Shown here piece by piece: positions 1-8,739 of a stretch of DNA of 64,000 bases. This DNA comes from Halomonas halocynthiae DSM 14573 (GTDB lineage Bacteria; Pseudomonadota; Gammaproteobacteria; Pseudomonadales; Halomonadaceae): positions 124,001-188,000 of the forward strand of contig NZ_AUDZ01000014.1 of assembly GCF_000425725.1 (NCBI RefSeq). Direction: 5' to 3'. A program made the position numbers and the translations under genes. The notes beneath the pieces are model-generated. The model had not been told where the DNA came from, did no database searches, and saw only the letters and a list, made by a program, of their open reading frames with translations. The number at the start of each line of letters is the position of its first letter. The first letter of the stretch is position 1.

Positions 1-300
1 ATCGTCAGCGTAATGCCGATAACCCAGCAAGTTTTGACCACGCAGTAACATTTGCTGTGGCGTATTGGGCATGGCTTCTTTCAATGCACGAATACGCTCC
101 CAAGGATCTTCGCCTAGGTAACGAATGCAGCTGTCGAAGGTAGCTCCACCCCAGGTTTCTAGCGACCAAAAGCCAATATTGTCGAGCTTCTCAGCAATCG
201 GCAGCATGTCATCAAGACGCAGACGGGTGGCAAACAGCGACTGGTGTGCATCACGGAGCACCACATCAGTGATACCAAGCGGGCGGGCGGGTGCAGTCAT
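1..300 (-). CDS. oadA: Oxaloacetate decarboxylase alpha subunit, N-terminal part (cut by window edge)
   Basis: The first 100 codons of the biotin-dependent carboxyltransferase subunit of the membrane oxaloacetate decarboxylase, which decarboxylates oxaloacetate while the beta subunit exports Na+. The ATG at 300 is preceded by AGGA. The N-terminus carries the family hallmarks [13 protein letters not shown] and [20 protein letters not shown] of the pyruvate carboxylase/OadA TIM-barrel metal and substrate site, followed by [21 protein letters not shown]. It lies 44 bp downstream of oadG, as in oadGAB operons. The remainder of the gene, including the biotin-carrier domain, lies left of the window. 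The truncation is only the window edge. A pyruvate carboxylase B subunit is the main alternative, but the adjacent gamma subunit argues for OadA. Confidence 0.93.
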   Translation of the reverse strand, partial: MTAPARPLGITDVVLRDAHQSLFATRLRLDDMLPIAEKLDNIGFWSLETWGGATFDSCIRYLGEDPWERIRALKEAMPNTPQQMLLRGQNLLGYRHYADD

Positions 301-344
301 GGGATGTCCTTTTACTCAGGGTCTGTAATAGGTGAAGTGCCGTC

Positions 345-593
345 TCAGCGGCGCTGGCGATAACGATGTACGGCAGTACTGATAACCACCATCAGGTCAT
401 CATCATCGGCCACAGCAGTCACTTCCTGCGCTGACTGCTGTGCCGGCGGAGCGACTGACTCGGGGAAAAAGCGCCCAATGATTTTCGACATTAGCGTGGT
501 GACCATCACCAGCACCGTCAGAAAAACAAACACAACCCCCATACCAAGGCCCATCAGAGCCACGCCCTCAACCAGTAACTGGGAATCCTGCAT
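345..593 (-). CDS. oadG: Oxaloacetate decarboxylase gamma subunit
   Basis: An 82-residue protein with one N-terminal transmembrane helix (about residues 8-36, LVEGVALMGLGMGVVFVFLT) and a hydrophilic, Asp- and His-containing tail (DDDDLM, then STAVHRYRQRR). This is the layout of OadG, the small membrane subunit that tethers the alpha subunit to the beta-subunit Na+ pump and helps the complex assemble. The tail is Pro/Ala/Gln-rich in the middle, as in the family. It is followed 44 bp later by oadA on the same strand, so the two are probably cotranscribed. A sodium-pumping decarboxylase fits a halophile. Confidence 0.85.
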   Translation of the reverse strand: MQDSQLLVEGVALMGLGMGVVFVFLTVLVMVTTLMSKIIGRFFPESVAPPAQQSAQEVTAVADDDDLMVVISTAVHRYRQRR

Positions 594-671
594 GGGAAGC
601 CTCTCTATTTTGTTTTTGCCACCGTCAGCCCGTTGACCAAGACATACTGATAGCTTGCAGATGAATTCTGA

Positions 672-680
672 TGCTATAAC
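672..680 (+). promoter_or_regulatory. Possible extended -10 promoter for dusC
   Basis: TGC followed by TATAAC gives an extended -10 element 34 bp before the dusC ATG. No convincing -35 box is seen at normal spacing. It is a motif-only prediction. Confidence 0.3.
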
Positions 681-713
681 CTGCCCATTCTTTAGCTCTG
701 TTGCAACGGTGCC

Positions 714-1703
714 ATGGTGGAAATCAGTGTTGTTAAAAAACTACAACAAGGCCGCGTCGGCCTTGCACCCATGGAAGGCGTCATTGACGCCATTACTCGG
801 GACCTACTGACACGACACCCAGGCTTCGACTGGACCGTCACCGAATTCGTACGCGTGGTAGGCACTCGTCTTCCACCGCGCACTTTTTTGCGCCATTGTC
901 CTGAGCTGGCCGACCCCGCACCGCATACGCCCAGCGGCGTACCCGTTCACCTCCAGCTTCTAGGTTCTGATCCGCAGGCCCTGGCAGAAAACGCCCAACA
1001 GGCACTCAAGCTTGGCGCTTCTAGCCTAGATCTCAACTTTGGCTGCCCAACCAAACTGGTCAACCGTCATGATGGCGGCGCATCCCTGTTGCGCGACCCG
1101 CAGCGCCTCTATACCGCAGTTTCCGCTACCCATCGCGCAGTGGGTGACACCCTGCCAGTCACCGCCAAAATACGCCTGGGCTTCGCCAGCCGTCTTCTGG
1201 CACTGGATTGCGCTCGGGCGGCTGAAGATGGCGGTGCACAACAACTTGTTGTGCACGGAAGAACGCGGCAGGACGGCTATCGCCCACCCGCTCACTGGGA
1301 ATGGATAGGCCGCATTCAACGCCACCTGTCCATTCCCGTTGTGGCTAACGGTGATATTTGGACACTGGAGGACTACTGGAAAGCTCGCACACTCTCTGGC
1401 TGCCAAGATGTCATGCTAGGACGCGGCGCACTCGCTGACCCTTGGCTGGCAGCACGCATTCATCACTGGCATGCCACTGGAGAGCGGCTTGCCACTACAC
1501 ACTGGCATGATCGCGCGAAATTACTGCGTGAATTTGCCACCATGCAGCGTCGCGTACATACCAATAAGGTAGTGGTGTCGTTACTCAAGCAATGGATTAA
1601 CCATATGCGCAGTCAAGACAGCGAGGCCAATCGTCGCTTCGACACACTAAAACGAATCACCGACCTCGACAGACTACTCAATGTGCTAACGGAACCACTC
1701 TGA
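714..1703 (+). CDS. dusC: tRNA-dihydrouridine(16) synthase
   Basis: A 329-residue FMN-dependent enzyme that reduces uridine to dihydrouridine in the tRNA D-loop. The flavin-binding start VGLAPMEGV is at residues 15-23. TEFVRVVGTRLPP near residue 43 is characteristic of the DusC branch rather than DusA or DusB. The catalytic cysteine sits in LDLNFGCPTKLVNRHDGG (Cys111), and the C-terminal half keeps VVHGRTRQDGYRPPAHW, VVANGDIW and VMLGRGALADPW of the TIM barrel. The ATG at 714 has no good Shine-Dalgarno, so the start is slightly uncertain, although the N-terminus has normal length for the family. It is transcribed alone, divergent from oadG, and followed by a strong bidirectional terminator. 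Confidence 0.93.
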   Translation: MVEISVVKKLQQGRVGLAPMEGVIDAITRDLLTRHPGFDWTVTEFVRVVGTRLPPRTFLRHCPELADPAPHTPSGVPVHLQLLGSDPQALAENAQQALKLGASSLDLNFGCPTKLVNRHDGGASLLRDPQRLYTAVSATHRAVGDTLPVTAKIRLGFASRLLALDCARAAEDGGAQQLVVHGRTRQDGYRPPAHWEWIGRIQRHLSIPVVANGDIWTLEDYWKARTLSGCQDVMLGRGALADPWLAARIHHWHATGERLATTHWHDRAKLLREFATMQRRVHTNKVVVSLLKQWINHMRSQDSEANRRFDTLKRITDLDRLLNVLTEPL

Positions 1704-1741
1704 GCTGTTCAGATACCTTGCAGCTGCCGAGCAAAAAACGA

Positions 1742-1773
1742 AAAACCCCGATTTCTTAAGAAATCGGGGTTTT
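1742..1773. terminator. Bidirectional terminator between dusC and tRNA-Arg
   Basis: A perfect 32-bp inverted repeat: AAAACCCCGATTTC and its complement around TTAA. It has A-runs on the left and T-runs on the right, so it can stop dusC transcription rightward and tRNA transcription leftward. Confidence 0.85.
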
Positions 1774-1779
1774 AGTCGT

Positions 1780-1856
1780 TGGCGCGCCCGGGAGGATTCG
1801 AACCTCCGACCCCCTGATTCGTAGTCAGGTACTCTATCCAGCTGAGCTACGGGCGC
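1780..1856 (-). tRNA. tRNA-Arg(ACG), copy 2 of the cluster
   Basis: A 77-nt cloverleaf with acceptor arms GCGCCCG and CGGGCGC, discriminator G and encoded CCA at 1782-1780. The anticodon loop CTACGAA is closed by CCTGA/TCAGG, giving anticodon ACG, which is normally edited to ICG. The T-arm contains GGTTCGAATCC. It is identical in sequence to the copy at 1986-2062 and is the last gene of the csrA-distal tRNA cluster, directly before the bidirectional terminator. Confidence 0.97.
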
Positions 1857-1985
1857 AACATGCGATAATCATATTTTATGACTTATATGGCCTAACGGGC
1901 CGAAGAACAACTCGCAAGCATTGCTCTTTTTCTACAATGGCGTTTGACATACAGCACATCAACTATCGCCAATTTACTGAAAAGA

Positions 1986-2062
1986 TGGCGCGCCCGGGAG
2001 GATTCGAACCTCCGACCCCCTGATTCGTAGTCAGGTACTCTATCCAGCTGAGCTACGGGCGC
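1986..2062 (-). tRNA. tRNA-Arg(ACG), copy 1 of the cluster
   Basis: The same 77-nt sequence as 1780-1856, with anticodon ACG and genomically encoded CCA. It is separated from the other copy by about 129 bp and from tRNA-Ser by 15 bp, so all three are probably processed from one transcript. Confidence 0.97.
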
Positions 2063-2077
2063 GAATCTTTGTGTCTT

Positions 2078-2170
2078 TGGCGGAGAGAGAGGGATTCGAA
2101 CCCTCGATAGGGCTATAAACCCTATACTCCCTTAGCAGGGGAGCGCCTTCAGCCACTCGGCCACCTCTCC
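2078..2170 (-). tRNA. tRNA-Ser(GCT)
   Basis: A 93-nt class II tRNA with acceptor GGAGAGG, long variable arm, anticodon loop CTGCTAA closed by CTCCC/GGGAG (anticodon GCT), T-arm GGTTCGAATCC and encoded CCA. It lies between csrA and the tRNA-Arg pair, an arrangement also found in pseudomonads. Confidence 0.97.
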
Positions 2171-2185
2171 TTCGACACGGTGCGT

Positions 2186-2214
2186 ATCCTACCGATACGT
2201 AAGGGTCATGTCCA
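2186..2214 (-). promoter_or_regulatory. Sigma70 promoter of the tRNA-Ser/Arg/Arg cluster
   Basis: On the minus strand, TGGACA (2214-2209) and TAGGAT (2191-2186) are separated by exactly 17 bp. The predicted start lies about 8 nt before the 5' end of mature tRNA-Ser. Spacing and position support a dedicated stable-RNA promoter distinct from csrA. Confidence 0.6.
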
Positions 2215-2277
2215 GCCTGATCAACAATTTTATCTTTTTTATTATTGGCTTTTGATGATAAACCCCAGGCGTTTACG

Positions 2278-2466
2278 CTAGTCCTCGCCTTCATCCTCAG
2301 ACCTTTCACTCTTGATCCGGTCATAAATCTCTTCACGGTGGACGGCTACCTGTTTCGGGGCGTTAACACCGATACGCACCTGATTGCCCTTTATCCCAAG
2401 CACAGTGACGGCAACGTCATCTCCTATCATCAAAGTTTCACCGACACGGCGGGTTAAGATGAGCAT
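2278..2466 (-). CDS. csrA: Carbon storage regulator CsrA (RsmA)
   Basis: A 62-residue homodimeric RNA-binding protein that binds GGA motifs in mRNA leaders and controls translation and stability globally. The sequence runs [17 protein letters not shown], then [19 protein letters not shown] and [12 protein letters not shown], matching the whole family, including the RNA-contacting N-terminal strand and Arg44-type residue. The tail [10 protein letters not shown] is very acidic, which is common in halophiles. The start is the ATG at 2466, preceded by AAGGAGA. An upstream in-frame ATG at 2544 is rejected because it lacks a ribosome site and family support. lysC lies upstream and the tRNA cluster downstream. 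The GGA in its own Shine-Dalgarno would allow autorepression. Confidence 0.97.
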   Translation of the reverse strand: MLILTRRVGETLMIGDDVAVTVLGIKGNQVRIGVNAPKQVAVHREEIYDRIKSERSEDEGED

Positions 2467-2509
2467 GACTGATCTCCTTCTCAGACGGCTAGCGCGAAAA
2501 CTCGCTGAC

Positions 2510-2533
2510 GACATTTCAGCGACATGAAATGTC
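2510..2533 (-). repeat. Hairpin in the csrA leader
   Basis: GACATTTCA and TGAAATGTC form a perfect 9-bp inverted repeat around a 6-nt loop, 44-67 nt upstream of the csrA ATG. There is no T-run after it on either strand, so it is not a typical terminator. Confidence 0.6.
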
Positions 2534-2671
2534 AGATTCATCATTCTTTACAAATGACAGGGCGACCATAACACCCGAAAAATACGCCAATTGGAAGCCT
2601 TACGGCGTAAATCTACCGTATTTCATCGAGTGCTTAACATATGACCGCCCCCTTCAGACAAAAGAGCAGTC

Positions 2672-3178
2672 TTAGTTGGCTTCCTGCTCAACCTCAGCTT
2701 TATCAAGCCCAAACGCCGTATGGAGCGCACGCACCGCAAGCTCCATCTGCTTTTCATCAATAACTACCGAAATTTTGATCTCTGATGTGGAGACCATACG
2801 GATATTAATATTTTCATCAGACAAAACACGGAACATTTTGGATGCCACACCAGCGTGAGAGCGCATACCCACACCAACCAGCGAGACCTTAGCAATGTTC
2901 TCATCACCTTTAACTTCGCCTTCACCCAAGTCTGGTAGCACCTGCTCTTCCAGAATCTTCATGGTTTGGCGATAGTCACCTTTTGCCACGGTGAACGTGA
3001 AGTCAGTGTAGTTACCAGCTGGCGCCACATTCTGCACAATCATGTCGATTTCGATATTACCATCGGCAATCGGACCCAGAATCCGCGAAGCCACCCCCGG
3101 TACATCGGGAGTATTCAGCAATGTTAATTTGGCTTCATTAGCAGTAAAAGCAATACCTGAGATCAGCGGCTCTTCCAT
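2672..3178 (-). other. Possible internal translation start giving the aspartokinase beta subunit
   Basis: Codon 251 of lysC is ATG, directly preceded by GAGGATTCC, a good Shine-Dalgarno at 5-nt spacing. Initiation here would yield a 168-residue protein made only of the regulatory ACT domains (starting MEEPLISGIAFTANEAK). Alpha2beta2 aspartokinases in other bacteria are made this way from one gene. Use of this start is inferred, not shown. Confidence 0.5.
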
Positions 3179-3928
3179 GGAATCCTCGTGTTTGTCGGAG
3201 TCTGCGACGATCAGAGTGCCCGGGCCATCCTCAAAGCTGGACAGCACACGCAACGCAACATTGTATTTGCCGGCGAACTCGACGGCACGAATTTGCAATA
3301 CTTTAGAACCAAGGCTTGCCAGCTCCAGCATTTCCTCCACCGTGACGGTCGCCAAACGCTGAGCTTTGGCACAGACCCTCGGGTCAGTGGTGTACACGCC
3401 ATCGACATCAGTATAAATCTGACATTCATCAGCCTTCAGAGCCGCCGCCAGAGCCACACCAGTGGTGTCTGATCCGCCGCGCCCCAGCGTAGTGATATTG
3501 CCCTCAGTATCAACCCCCTGAAAGCCTGCCACCACCACGACCTTACCGTCCTCAAGGTCCTCACGCATTTCATCCGTTTCAATACGCTGAATACGCGCTT
3601 TGGTATGCGAACTGTCTGTCAGAATACCAACTTGAGACCCCGTATAGGATGTTGCCGGCACACCCAGCTTATGCAGAGCCATCGCTAGCAGCGAGATGGT
3701 GACCTGCTCACCCGTCGACACCAGCATGTCCATCTCGCGCGGCGTGGGGGTGTCATTAATTTCGTTAGCCAAACCAATCAATCGATTGGTCTCACCGCTC
3801 ATGGCTGATAACACCACCACAACCTGGTGGCCAGCATCACGAAACCCCTTAACTCGCTCTGCAACAGCCTTAATACGCTCAACCGAGCCTACCGAGGAGC
3901 CGCCATATTTCTGTACAAATAGTGCCAT
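2672..3928 (-). CDS. lysC: Aspartate kinase
   Basis: A 418-residue monofunctional aspartokinase (aspartate + ATP to aspartyl phosphate), the entry step to lysine, threonine, methionine and the halophile solute ectoine. The N-terminal kinase domain has VQKYGGSSV and the later GGSDTTGVALAAAL. The C-terminal half has two ACT domains (about residues 265-330 and 345-410, with VPGVASRILGPIADGNIEID and SHAGVASKMFRVLSDENINI) for feedback control. The start ATG at 3928 follows GAGGG; an upstream in-frame start at 4000 lacks support. It lies between alaS and csrA. An in-frame internal ATG with its own ribosome site at 3178 may give a separate beta subunit (see separate entry). Confidence 0.96.
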   Translation of the reverse strand: MALFVQKYGGSSVGSVERIKAVAERVKGFRDAGHQVVVVLSAMSGETNRLIGLANEINDTPTPREMDMLVSTGEQVTISLLAMALHKLGVPATSYTGSQVGILTDSSHTKARIQRIETDEMREDLEDGKVVVVAGFQGVDTEGNITTLGRGGSDTTGVALAAALKADECQIYTDVDGVYTTDPRVCAKAQRLATVTVEEMLELASLGSKVLQIRAVEFAGKYNVALRVLSSFEDGPGTLIVADSDKHEDSMEEPLISGIAFTANEAKLTLLNTPDVPGVASRILGPIADGNIEIDMIVQNVAPAGNYTDFTFTVAKGDYRQTMKILEEQVLPDLGEGEVKGDENIAKVSLVGVGMRSHAGVASKMFRVLSDENINIRMVSTSEIKISVVIDEKQMELAVRALHTAFGLDKAEVEQEAN

Positions 3929-4057
3929 AAACTGTTTTTCCCTCGTAAAGCGGGCACCTTCGGCGCCCATGAGTGAAAATGGAATGCACGTCACCTGCAT
4001 TTACGCGAGCCCGAAAAATCGACCCAAGCGTCACGCGCTCCAGTAATCAGTACTACA

Positions 4058-6664
4058 CTACAGCTGGCTTTCCACCCAGCCAGCCACGCTAGCCAGCGCA
4101 CCAGCCAGAGCAGCCACATCGCTGCCACCTGCCTGAGCCATATCAGCACGACCTCCACCTTTACCGCCAACCTGAGACGCCACGTGATTAACCAGCGCAC
4201 CGGCCTTGAGCGTCGCAGTCAGGTCATCAGTTACCCCTGCAATCAGGCTGACCTTACCCGCAGATTCGTCAGCCACACCAAGCACCATGACACCGGAGCC
4301 CAGCTGACTTTTGAGCTGATCCAACATGCCGCGCAGCTCTTTACCTGAGACACCCTCAAGCTGCTTGGCTAACACGTTAATGCCTTGCACCTCTTGAACC
4401 TCAGCAAGCAAGTCACTGCCTTCTGCACTCACTAGCTTAGCCTTAAGTTGTTCGAGCTCTTTTTCGAGGCGACGATTGCGCTCTACTAACGACTCAACGC
4501 GTTCCTCCAACTGGTCCGGCTTAACCCTGAGGCGCGCACCCATCCGCGCCACTCGTGCTTCCTGCAACCCGAAATAGTCTAACGCCGCTTGCCCAGTAAT
4601 GGCTTCAATACGACGCACACCACTGGCGATACCGCTTTCGGCAACAATATGGAAGCAACCAATATCGCCACTACGCGTTACATGCGTGCCGCCACACAGC
4701 TCTATCGAAAAGTCATCCGCACCAATAGTCAGCACACGAACGCGATCAGCATACTTCGCCTCGAACAGTGCTGCGGCACCACGCGCTTTGGCCTCATCCA
4801 GCGTCATTGACTCGACATGCGTTTCTGCATTAGCCAATATCTGCTCATTAACCAAACGCTCTATGACTTCAAGCTGCTCGCCGGTTACAGGCTCAAAGTG
4901 ACTGAAATCGAAACGCAAGCGTTCAGACGTCACCAGTGAACCTTTCTGCTGAACATGATCGCCCAACACCATGGTCAGCGCTTTGTGAAGCAGGTGCGTC
5001 GCAGAATGATTGCGCACAATCGCTGCCCGCAAGCCTGAGTCAACCTTGGGTGTGACCACTGCACCCACCTCAAGCTCACCCTCAAGCATACGACCCTGAT
5101 GTAAGTGGTGGCTGCCTTGTTTCTGGGTGTCTTCGACAACAAAGTGCCCACCGTCTATCTCTAGATAGCCGGTGTCACCAACTTGACCGCCAGATTCGCC
5201 ATAAAACGGCGTACGGTCCAGCACCACTACACCAGCCTCTCCTGACGCCAGCCTTGTCAGCGGATTGCCCTCGCTGTCAGCTATTGCCACCACCTCGGCG
5301 CTGTCCTCTAGACGTTCATAACCACTGAACAACGTTTCACCCTCAAGCGTCAGGGCCACACCGTAATCTGCGCCAAACTGGCTGGCGGCACGCGCTCTTT
5401 TCCTTTGCGCTTCAAGCTCACGTTCAAAGCCGGTTTCATCCAATGACACCTCACGCTCCCGGCAAACGTCTGCTGTTAGGTCAAACGGGAAACCGTAGGT
5501 ATCATAAAGTTTAAAAATGGTCTCTCCCGGCAAGGTGTCGCCCTTGAGAGTCGCCAGCGCCTCCTCAAGCAGCTTCATGCCATTATCGAGCGTACGGGCA
5601 AACTGCTCTTCTTCTTTGAGCAACACACGTTCAATCTGGCCTCGAGCGCTACGCAACTCTGGATACGCCTCGCCCATCTCAGCATCAAGCGCCGCGACCA
5701 GTTGATGGAAAAACATGCCTGTTGCACCCAGCTTGTGGCCATGACGCACCGCGCGGCGAATGATGCGACGCAACACATAGCCCCGCCCTTCATTGGATGG
5801 CAAAACACCATCAACAATTAAAAAAGAGCAGGAACGAATATGGTCAGCAATGACCCGCAACGATGGTGTGCTGGTATCGGCATGCCCTGTTGCCTCAGCC
5901 GCTGCCGCCAACAAATTCTGGAACAGGTCGATATCATAATTAGAATGAACCCCCTGCATAACCGCAGCGATACGCTCAAGCCCCATACCAGTATCAATTG
6001 ATGGCTTTGGCAACGCATTCAGGTTGCCCTGGGCATCACGATCAAACTGCATGAACACAAGATTCCAGATCTCGATATACCGATCACCATCTTCTTCTGG
6101 GCTACCAGGAGGGCCTCCCCAAACCTCTTCGCCATGGTCATAGAAAATTTCCGAACTTGGCCCGCAGGGGCCGGTATCACCCATCTGCCAGAAATTATCT
6201 TCATCAAGGCGTGAGAAGCGCTCAGGGTCAACACCCATCTCATCCTTCCAGATACGCTCAGCCTCATCGTCACTGATATGTACGGTGACCCAAAGCTTTT
6301 CTTTCGGCAGCCCGAGCTCTTCTGTCAGGAATTTCCACGCAAACTGGATAGCTTCGCGCTTGAAGTAGTCGCCAAAACTGAAATTACCCAGCATTTCAAA
6401 AAACGTATGGTGGCGTGCGGTATAGCCAACATTATCCAGATCATTATGCTTGCCACCCGCACGTACACAACGCTGCGACGAGGTGGCTCGCACATAGCTC
6501 CGCGGATCGCGTCCCAGGAAAACATCCTTGAACGGCACCATCCCAGCATTAGTAAATAGCAGGGTAGGATCATTGCTTGGGACGAGTGAACTGGAAGGCA
6601 CAATGGTATGCCCCTGCTTTTCGAAAAAACCCAAAAAGGCTTGTCTGATAGCTGCGCTTTTCAT
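4058..6664 (-). CDS. alaS: Alanine-tRNA ligase
   Basis: An 868-residue class II synthetase that charges tRNA-Ala. The start is set by homology: [20 protein letters not shown] is the standard N-terminus, and the in-frame 60 codons upstream resemble no AlaS. The catalytic domain has [20 protein letters not shown] and [15 protein letters not shown]. The editing domain has the zinc-binding HxxxH ([12 protein letters not shown]) and CGGTHV. The C-terminal C-Ala region ends with [15 protein letters not shown], typical of the family. It is downstream of recX and upstream of lysC. A good -10 at 6884-6889 would give a leader of about 215 nt. Confidence 0.97.
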   Translation of the reverse strand: MKSAAIRQAFLGFFEKQGHTIVPSSSLVPSNDPTLLFTNAGMVPFKDVFLGRDPRSYVRATSSQRCVRAGGKHNDLDNVGYTARHHTFFEMLGNFSFGDYFKREAIQFAWKFLTEELGLPKEKLWVTVHISDDEAERIWKDEMGVDPERFSRLDEDNFWQMGDTGPCGPSSEIFYDHGEEVWGGPPGSPEEDGDRYIEIWNLVFMQFDRDAQGNLNALPKPSIDTGMGLERIAAVMQGVHSNYDIDLFQNLLAAAAEATGHADTSTPSLRVIADHIRSCSFLIVDGVLPSNEGRGYVLRRIIRRAVRHGHKLGATGMFFHQLVAALDAEMGEAYPELRSARGQIERVLLKEEEQFARTLDNGMKLLEEALATLKGDTLPGETIFKLYDTYGFPFDLTADVCREREVSLDETGFERELEAQRKRARAASQFGADYGVALTLEGETLFSGYERLEDSAEVVAIADSEGNPLTRLASGEAGVVVLDRTPFYGESGGQVGDTGYLEIDGGHFVVEDTQKQGSHHLHQGRMLEGELEVGAVVTPKVDSGLRAAIVRNHSATHLLHKALTMVLGDHVQQKGSLVTSERLRFDFSHFEPVTGEQLEVIERLVNEQILANAETHVESMTLDEAKARGAAALFEAKYADRVRVLTIGADDFSIELCGGTHVTRSGDIGCFHIVAESGIASGVRRIEAITGQAALDYFGLQEARVARMGARLRVKPDQLEERVESLVERNRRLEKELEQLKAKLVSAEGSDLLAEVQEVQGINVLAKQLEGVSGKELRGMLDQLKSQLGSGVMVLGVADESAGKVSLIAGVTDDLTATLKAGALVNHVASQVGGKGGGRADMAQAGGSDVAALAGALASVAGWVESQL

Positions 6665-6883
6665 GAAATGTCCGTGGCGAAAGGCATGGGGGCTGGATGT
6701 CAGACCGGGCCACCCGATAACAGGAAAAAGCACTCGATAAGACAGGCGAACGCTGATGTGCTCGCGACTGAAGGGCCGGCCAACCTTCATCACAGTGTTG
6801 ACGCCACTGTAGGCTGCCGAACAAACCGAAAAGGACGAACCCACTCAGGGGCGTGACCCAGTGCTTGCTTCGCAAAGGGCATT

Positions 6884-6889
6884 ATTATA
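6884..6889 (-). promoter_or_regulatory. Possible alaS -10 element
   Basis: A perfect TATAAT on the minus strand, within GCGTTATAATAATG, between recX and alaS. No good -35 box is visible at 16-18 bp. It implies a long alaS leader. Confidence 0.4.
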
Positions 6890-6938
6890 ACGCAGTCGAC
6901 GCCGGACTACAGGGGTGATTGAAATGGAGGCAAGCGGA

Positions 6939-7427
6939 TCAGCCATCACCCCAAGCATAACGCATGGCATGACGCAGGTGATCAAAGTCAAAACCACGCC
7001 CGACCAGAAAACGCTCACGCCGAGCGCGGTCTTTAAGCGTATCGCCGGGGCTTGAAAAACGGCGCGCCAGCACATCAGATGCCAACTCAAACCAGTCCAC
7101 GTATTCTTGTGCTGCCTCCAGCGCCTCGCTGATCATTGGCCGGTCAATGCCCCGCTGCCCTAAGTCGGCACGGATACGCTTTGGTCCCTGACCACGAAAA
7201 ATCCGCGAACGCACAAAGCTTTCAGCAAAGCGGCGGTCGCTTTGCAAACCCTGCTCAATTAATGCTTCCAAGCAGGTTTGCACATCATCAACCGCATGCC
7301 CTCTGGCGATCAGCCGCTGCCAGAGCTCTTCCTGAGAGTATTCACGTCGTGCCAGCAAGCGAACCGCATCATCACGAGGGGTCCCCTGACTGACGTTACG
7401 AGTCGCGCTAAGCCTACTGGCAGACAT
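6939..7427 (-). CDS. recX: RecA regulator RecX
   Basis: A 162-residue helical protein of three RecX-type repeats that binds RecA filaments and modulates recombinase and coprotease activity. Diagnostic pieces are AVRLLARREYSQEELWQRL near the N-terminus, LQSDRRFAESFVRSR and GPKRIRADLGQRGI in the middle, and RRERFLVGRGFDFDHLRHAM near the C-terminus. Length is normal. I chose the ATG at 7427, 9 nt after GGGGTG; starts 6, 18 or 30 nt further upstream are possible. It follows recA by 63 bp with no terminator, so it is likely made by readthrough from the SOS-controlled recA promoter. Confidence 0.9.
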   Translation of the reverse strand: MSASRLSATRNVSQGTPRDDAVRLLARREYSQEELWQRLIARGHAVDDVQTCLEALIEQGLQSDRRFAESFVRSRIFRGQGPKRIRADLGQRGIDRPMISEALEAAQEYVDWFELASDVLARRFSSPGDTLKDRARRERFLVGRGFDFDHLRHAMRYAWGDG

Positions 7428-7490
7428 GACCATTTCACCCCGCATGACACCTTGCATACACCAGACCGTTTAGGCGCTTTACTGACCGCC

Positions 7491-8561
7491 TCACGACAAG
7501 CTGTCAGTCTCTCTGCCATCTTCCACAATGCTGGGCTCCACCTCAGCCTCCTCCTGCTTAGCATCGGGGCTTGCCAGCAACTGAGCACGAATACCGGATT
7601 CAATTTCTTCCAGCATCGCAGGATTGTCCTCAAGGAACTGAGCAGCATTCGCCTTACCCTGACCGATCTTATTGCCTTTGTAGCTATACCAAGCACCGGA
7701 CTTGCCAACCAGGTCGCACTGCACACCCAAGTCGACTACCTCACCGGCATGGTAAATCCCTTTGCCATAAAGGATCTGGAATTCAGCTTGGCGGAATGGC
7801 GGCGCGACTTTATTTTTGACGACCTTGACCCGCGTTTCATTACCGGTCACTTCATCACCCTGCTTGACCGAGCCCGTCCGACGGATATCTAGCCGTACAC
7901 TCGAATAGAACTTCAGTGCATTACCGCCCGTTGTGGTTTCGGGGCTGCCAAACATGACACCAATTTTCATGCGAATCTGGTTGATGAACACCACCAAGCA
8001 GTTGGCATTTTTGATATTACCGGTGATCTTGCGCAGTGCTTGCGACATCAAACGTGCCTGCAAACCAACGTGGGCATCCCCCATCTCACCCTCAATTTCG
8101 GCCCGTGGCGTCAATGCCGCGACTGAGTCGATAATGATCACATCAACACCACCGGAGCGCACAAGCATGTCGCAGACTTCCAGCGCTTGCTCACCGGTAT
8201 CAGGTTGAGAAACCAGCAAGTCATCCAGGTTAACGCCCAACTTCTCAGCGTAGCTCGGATCCAGCGCATGCTCCGCATCGATAAAGGCACATACTTTGCC
8301 TTGTTTTTGCGCCTGCGCAATGACCGACAGCGTCAGCGTTGTCTTACCTGAAGACTCTGGGCCAAAAATTTCTACCACTCGCCCCATCGGCAAACCACCA
8401 ATGCCAAGAGCAATATCCAGCCCTAGCGAGCCGGTAGATACCGACGGCATGACCACGCGCGGCGCGTCTCCCAGACGCATCACGGTACCCTTACCAAACT
8501 GTCGATCAATCTGCGAAAGCGCGGCATTCAACGCTTTGGTGCGATTGTCATCCTGAGCCAT
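7491..8561 (-). CDS. recA: Recombinase RecA
   Basis: A 356-residue DNA strand-exchange ATPase that also activates LexA self-cleavage. Walker [10 protein letters not shown] is at about residues 67-75, Walker [12 protein letters not shown] in the middle, and the L2 loop contains [20 protein letters not shown]. The C-terminal tail is acidic ([19 protein letters not shown]), as is usual. The start [11 protein letters not shown] at 8561 is preceded by AGGAGGTTATC; a longer in-frame reading to 8639 is rejected. A LexA box lies 84 bp upstream, and recX follows downstream. Confidence 0.98.
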   Translation of the reverse strand: MAQDDNRTKALNAALSQIDRQFGKGTVMRLGDAPRVVMPSVSTGSLGLDIALGIGGLPMGRVVEIFGPESSGKTTLTLSVIAQAQKQGKVCAFIDAEHALDPSYAEKLGVNLDDLLVSQPDTGEQALEVCDMLVRSGGVDVIIIDSVAALTPRAEIEGEMGDAHVGLQARLMSQALRKITGNIKNANCLVVFINQIRMKIGVMFGSPETTTGGNALKFYSSVRLDIRRTGSVKQGDEVTGNETRVKVVKNKVAPPFRQAEFQILYGKGIYHAGEVVDLGVQCDLVGKSGAWYSYKGNKIGQGKANAAQFLEDNPAMLEEIESGIRAQLLASPDAKQEEAEVEPSIVEDGRETDSLS

Positions 8562-8644
8562 GATAACCTCCTGGAATAGCCGCAGCAGACGGCAAAAACG
8601 TAAAAATGTCAGACTTGCTCGTGGCGCCAGCCCAACCACCTACC

Positions 8645-8660
8645 CTGTATGATTACACAG
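8645..8660 (-). promoter_or_regulatory. LexA (SOS) box of recA
   Basis: CTGTATGATTACACAG fits the gammaproteobacterial LexA operator CTG-N10-CAG with an A/T-rich centre. It lies 84 bp upstream of the recA start, where repression would be expected. Confidence 0.85.
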
Positions 8661-8739
8661 TAGTATGGCGAAAAAAACTGCCCTGCGCCAGTTTTGTCGT
8701 TAGCGCGTTTTTTCACGTGCCGGCTCAGCCTTCAAGAAC

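Noticed and set aside
6665..6844. 60-residue N-terminal extension of AlaS
   Set aside because: In frame, but without Shine-Dalgarno and unlike any AlaS; the canonical start [10 protein letters not shown] is at 6664.
7278..7892. Open frame of 204 codons on the plus strand
   Set aside because: It lies antisense to recX and recA, has no ribosome site and its protein shows no family features; it reflects codon bias of recA.
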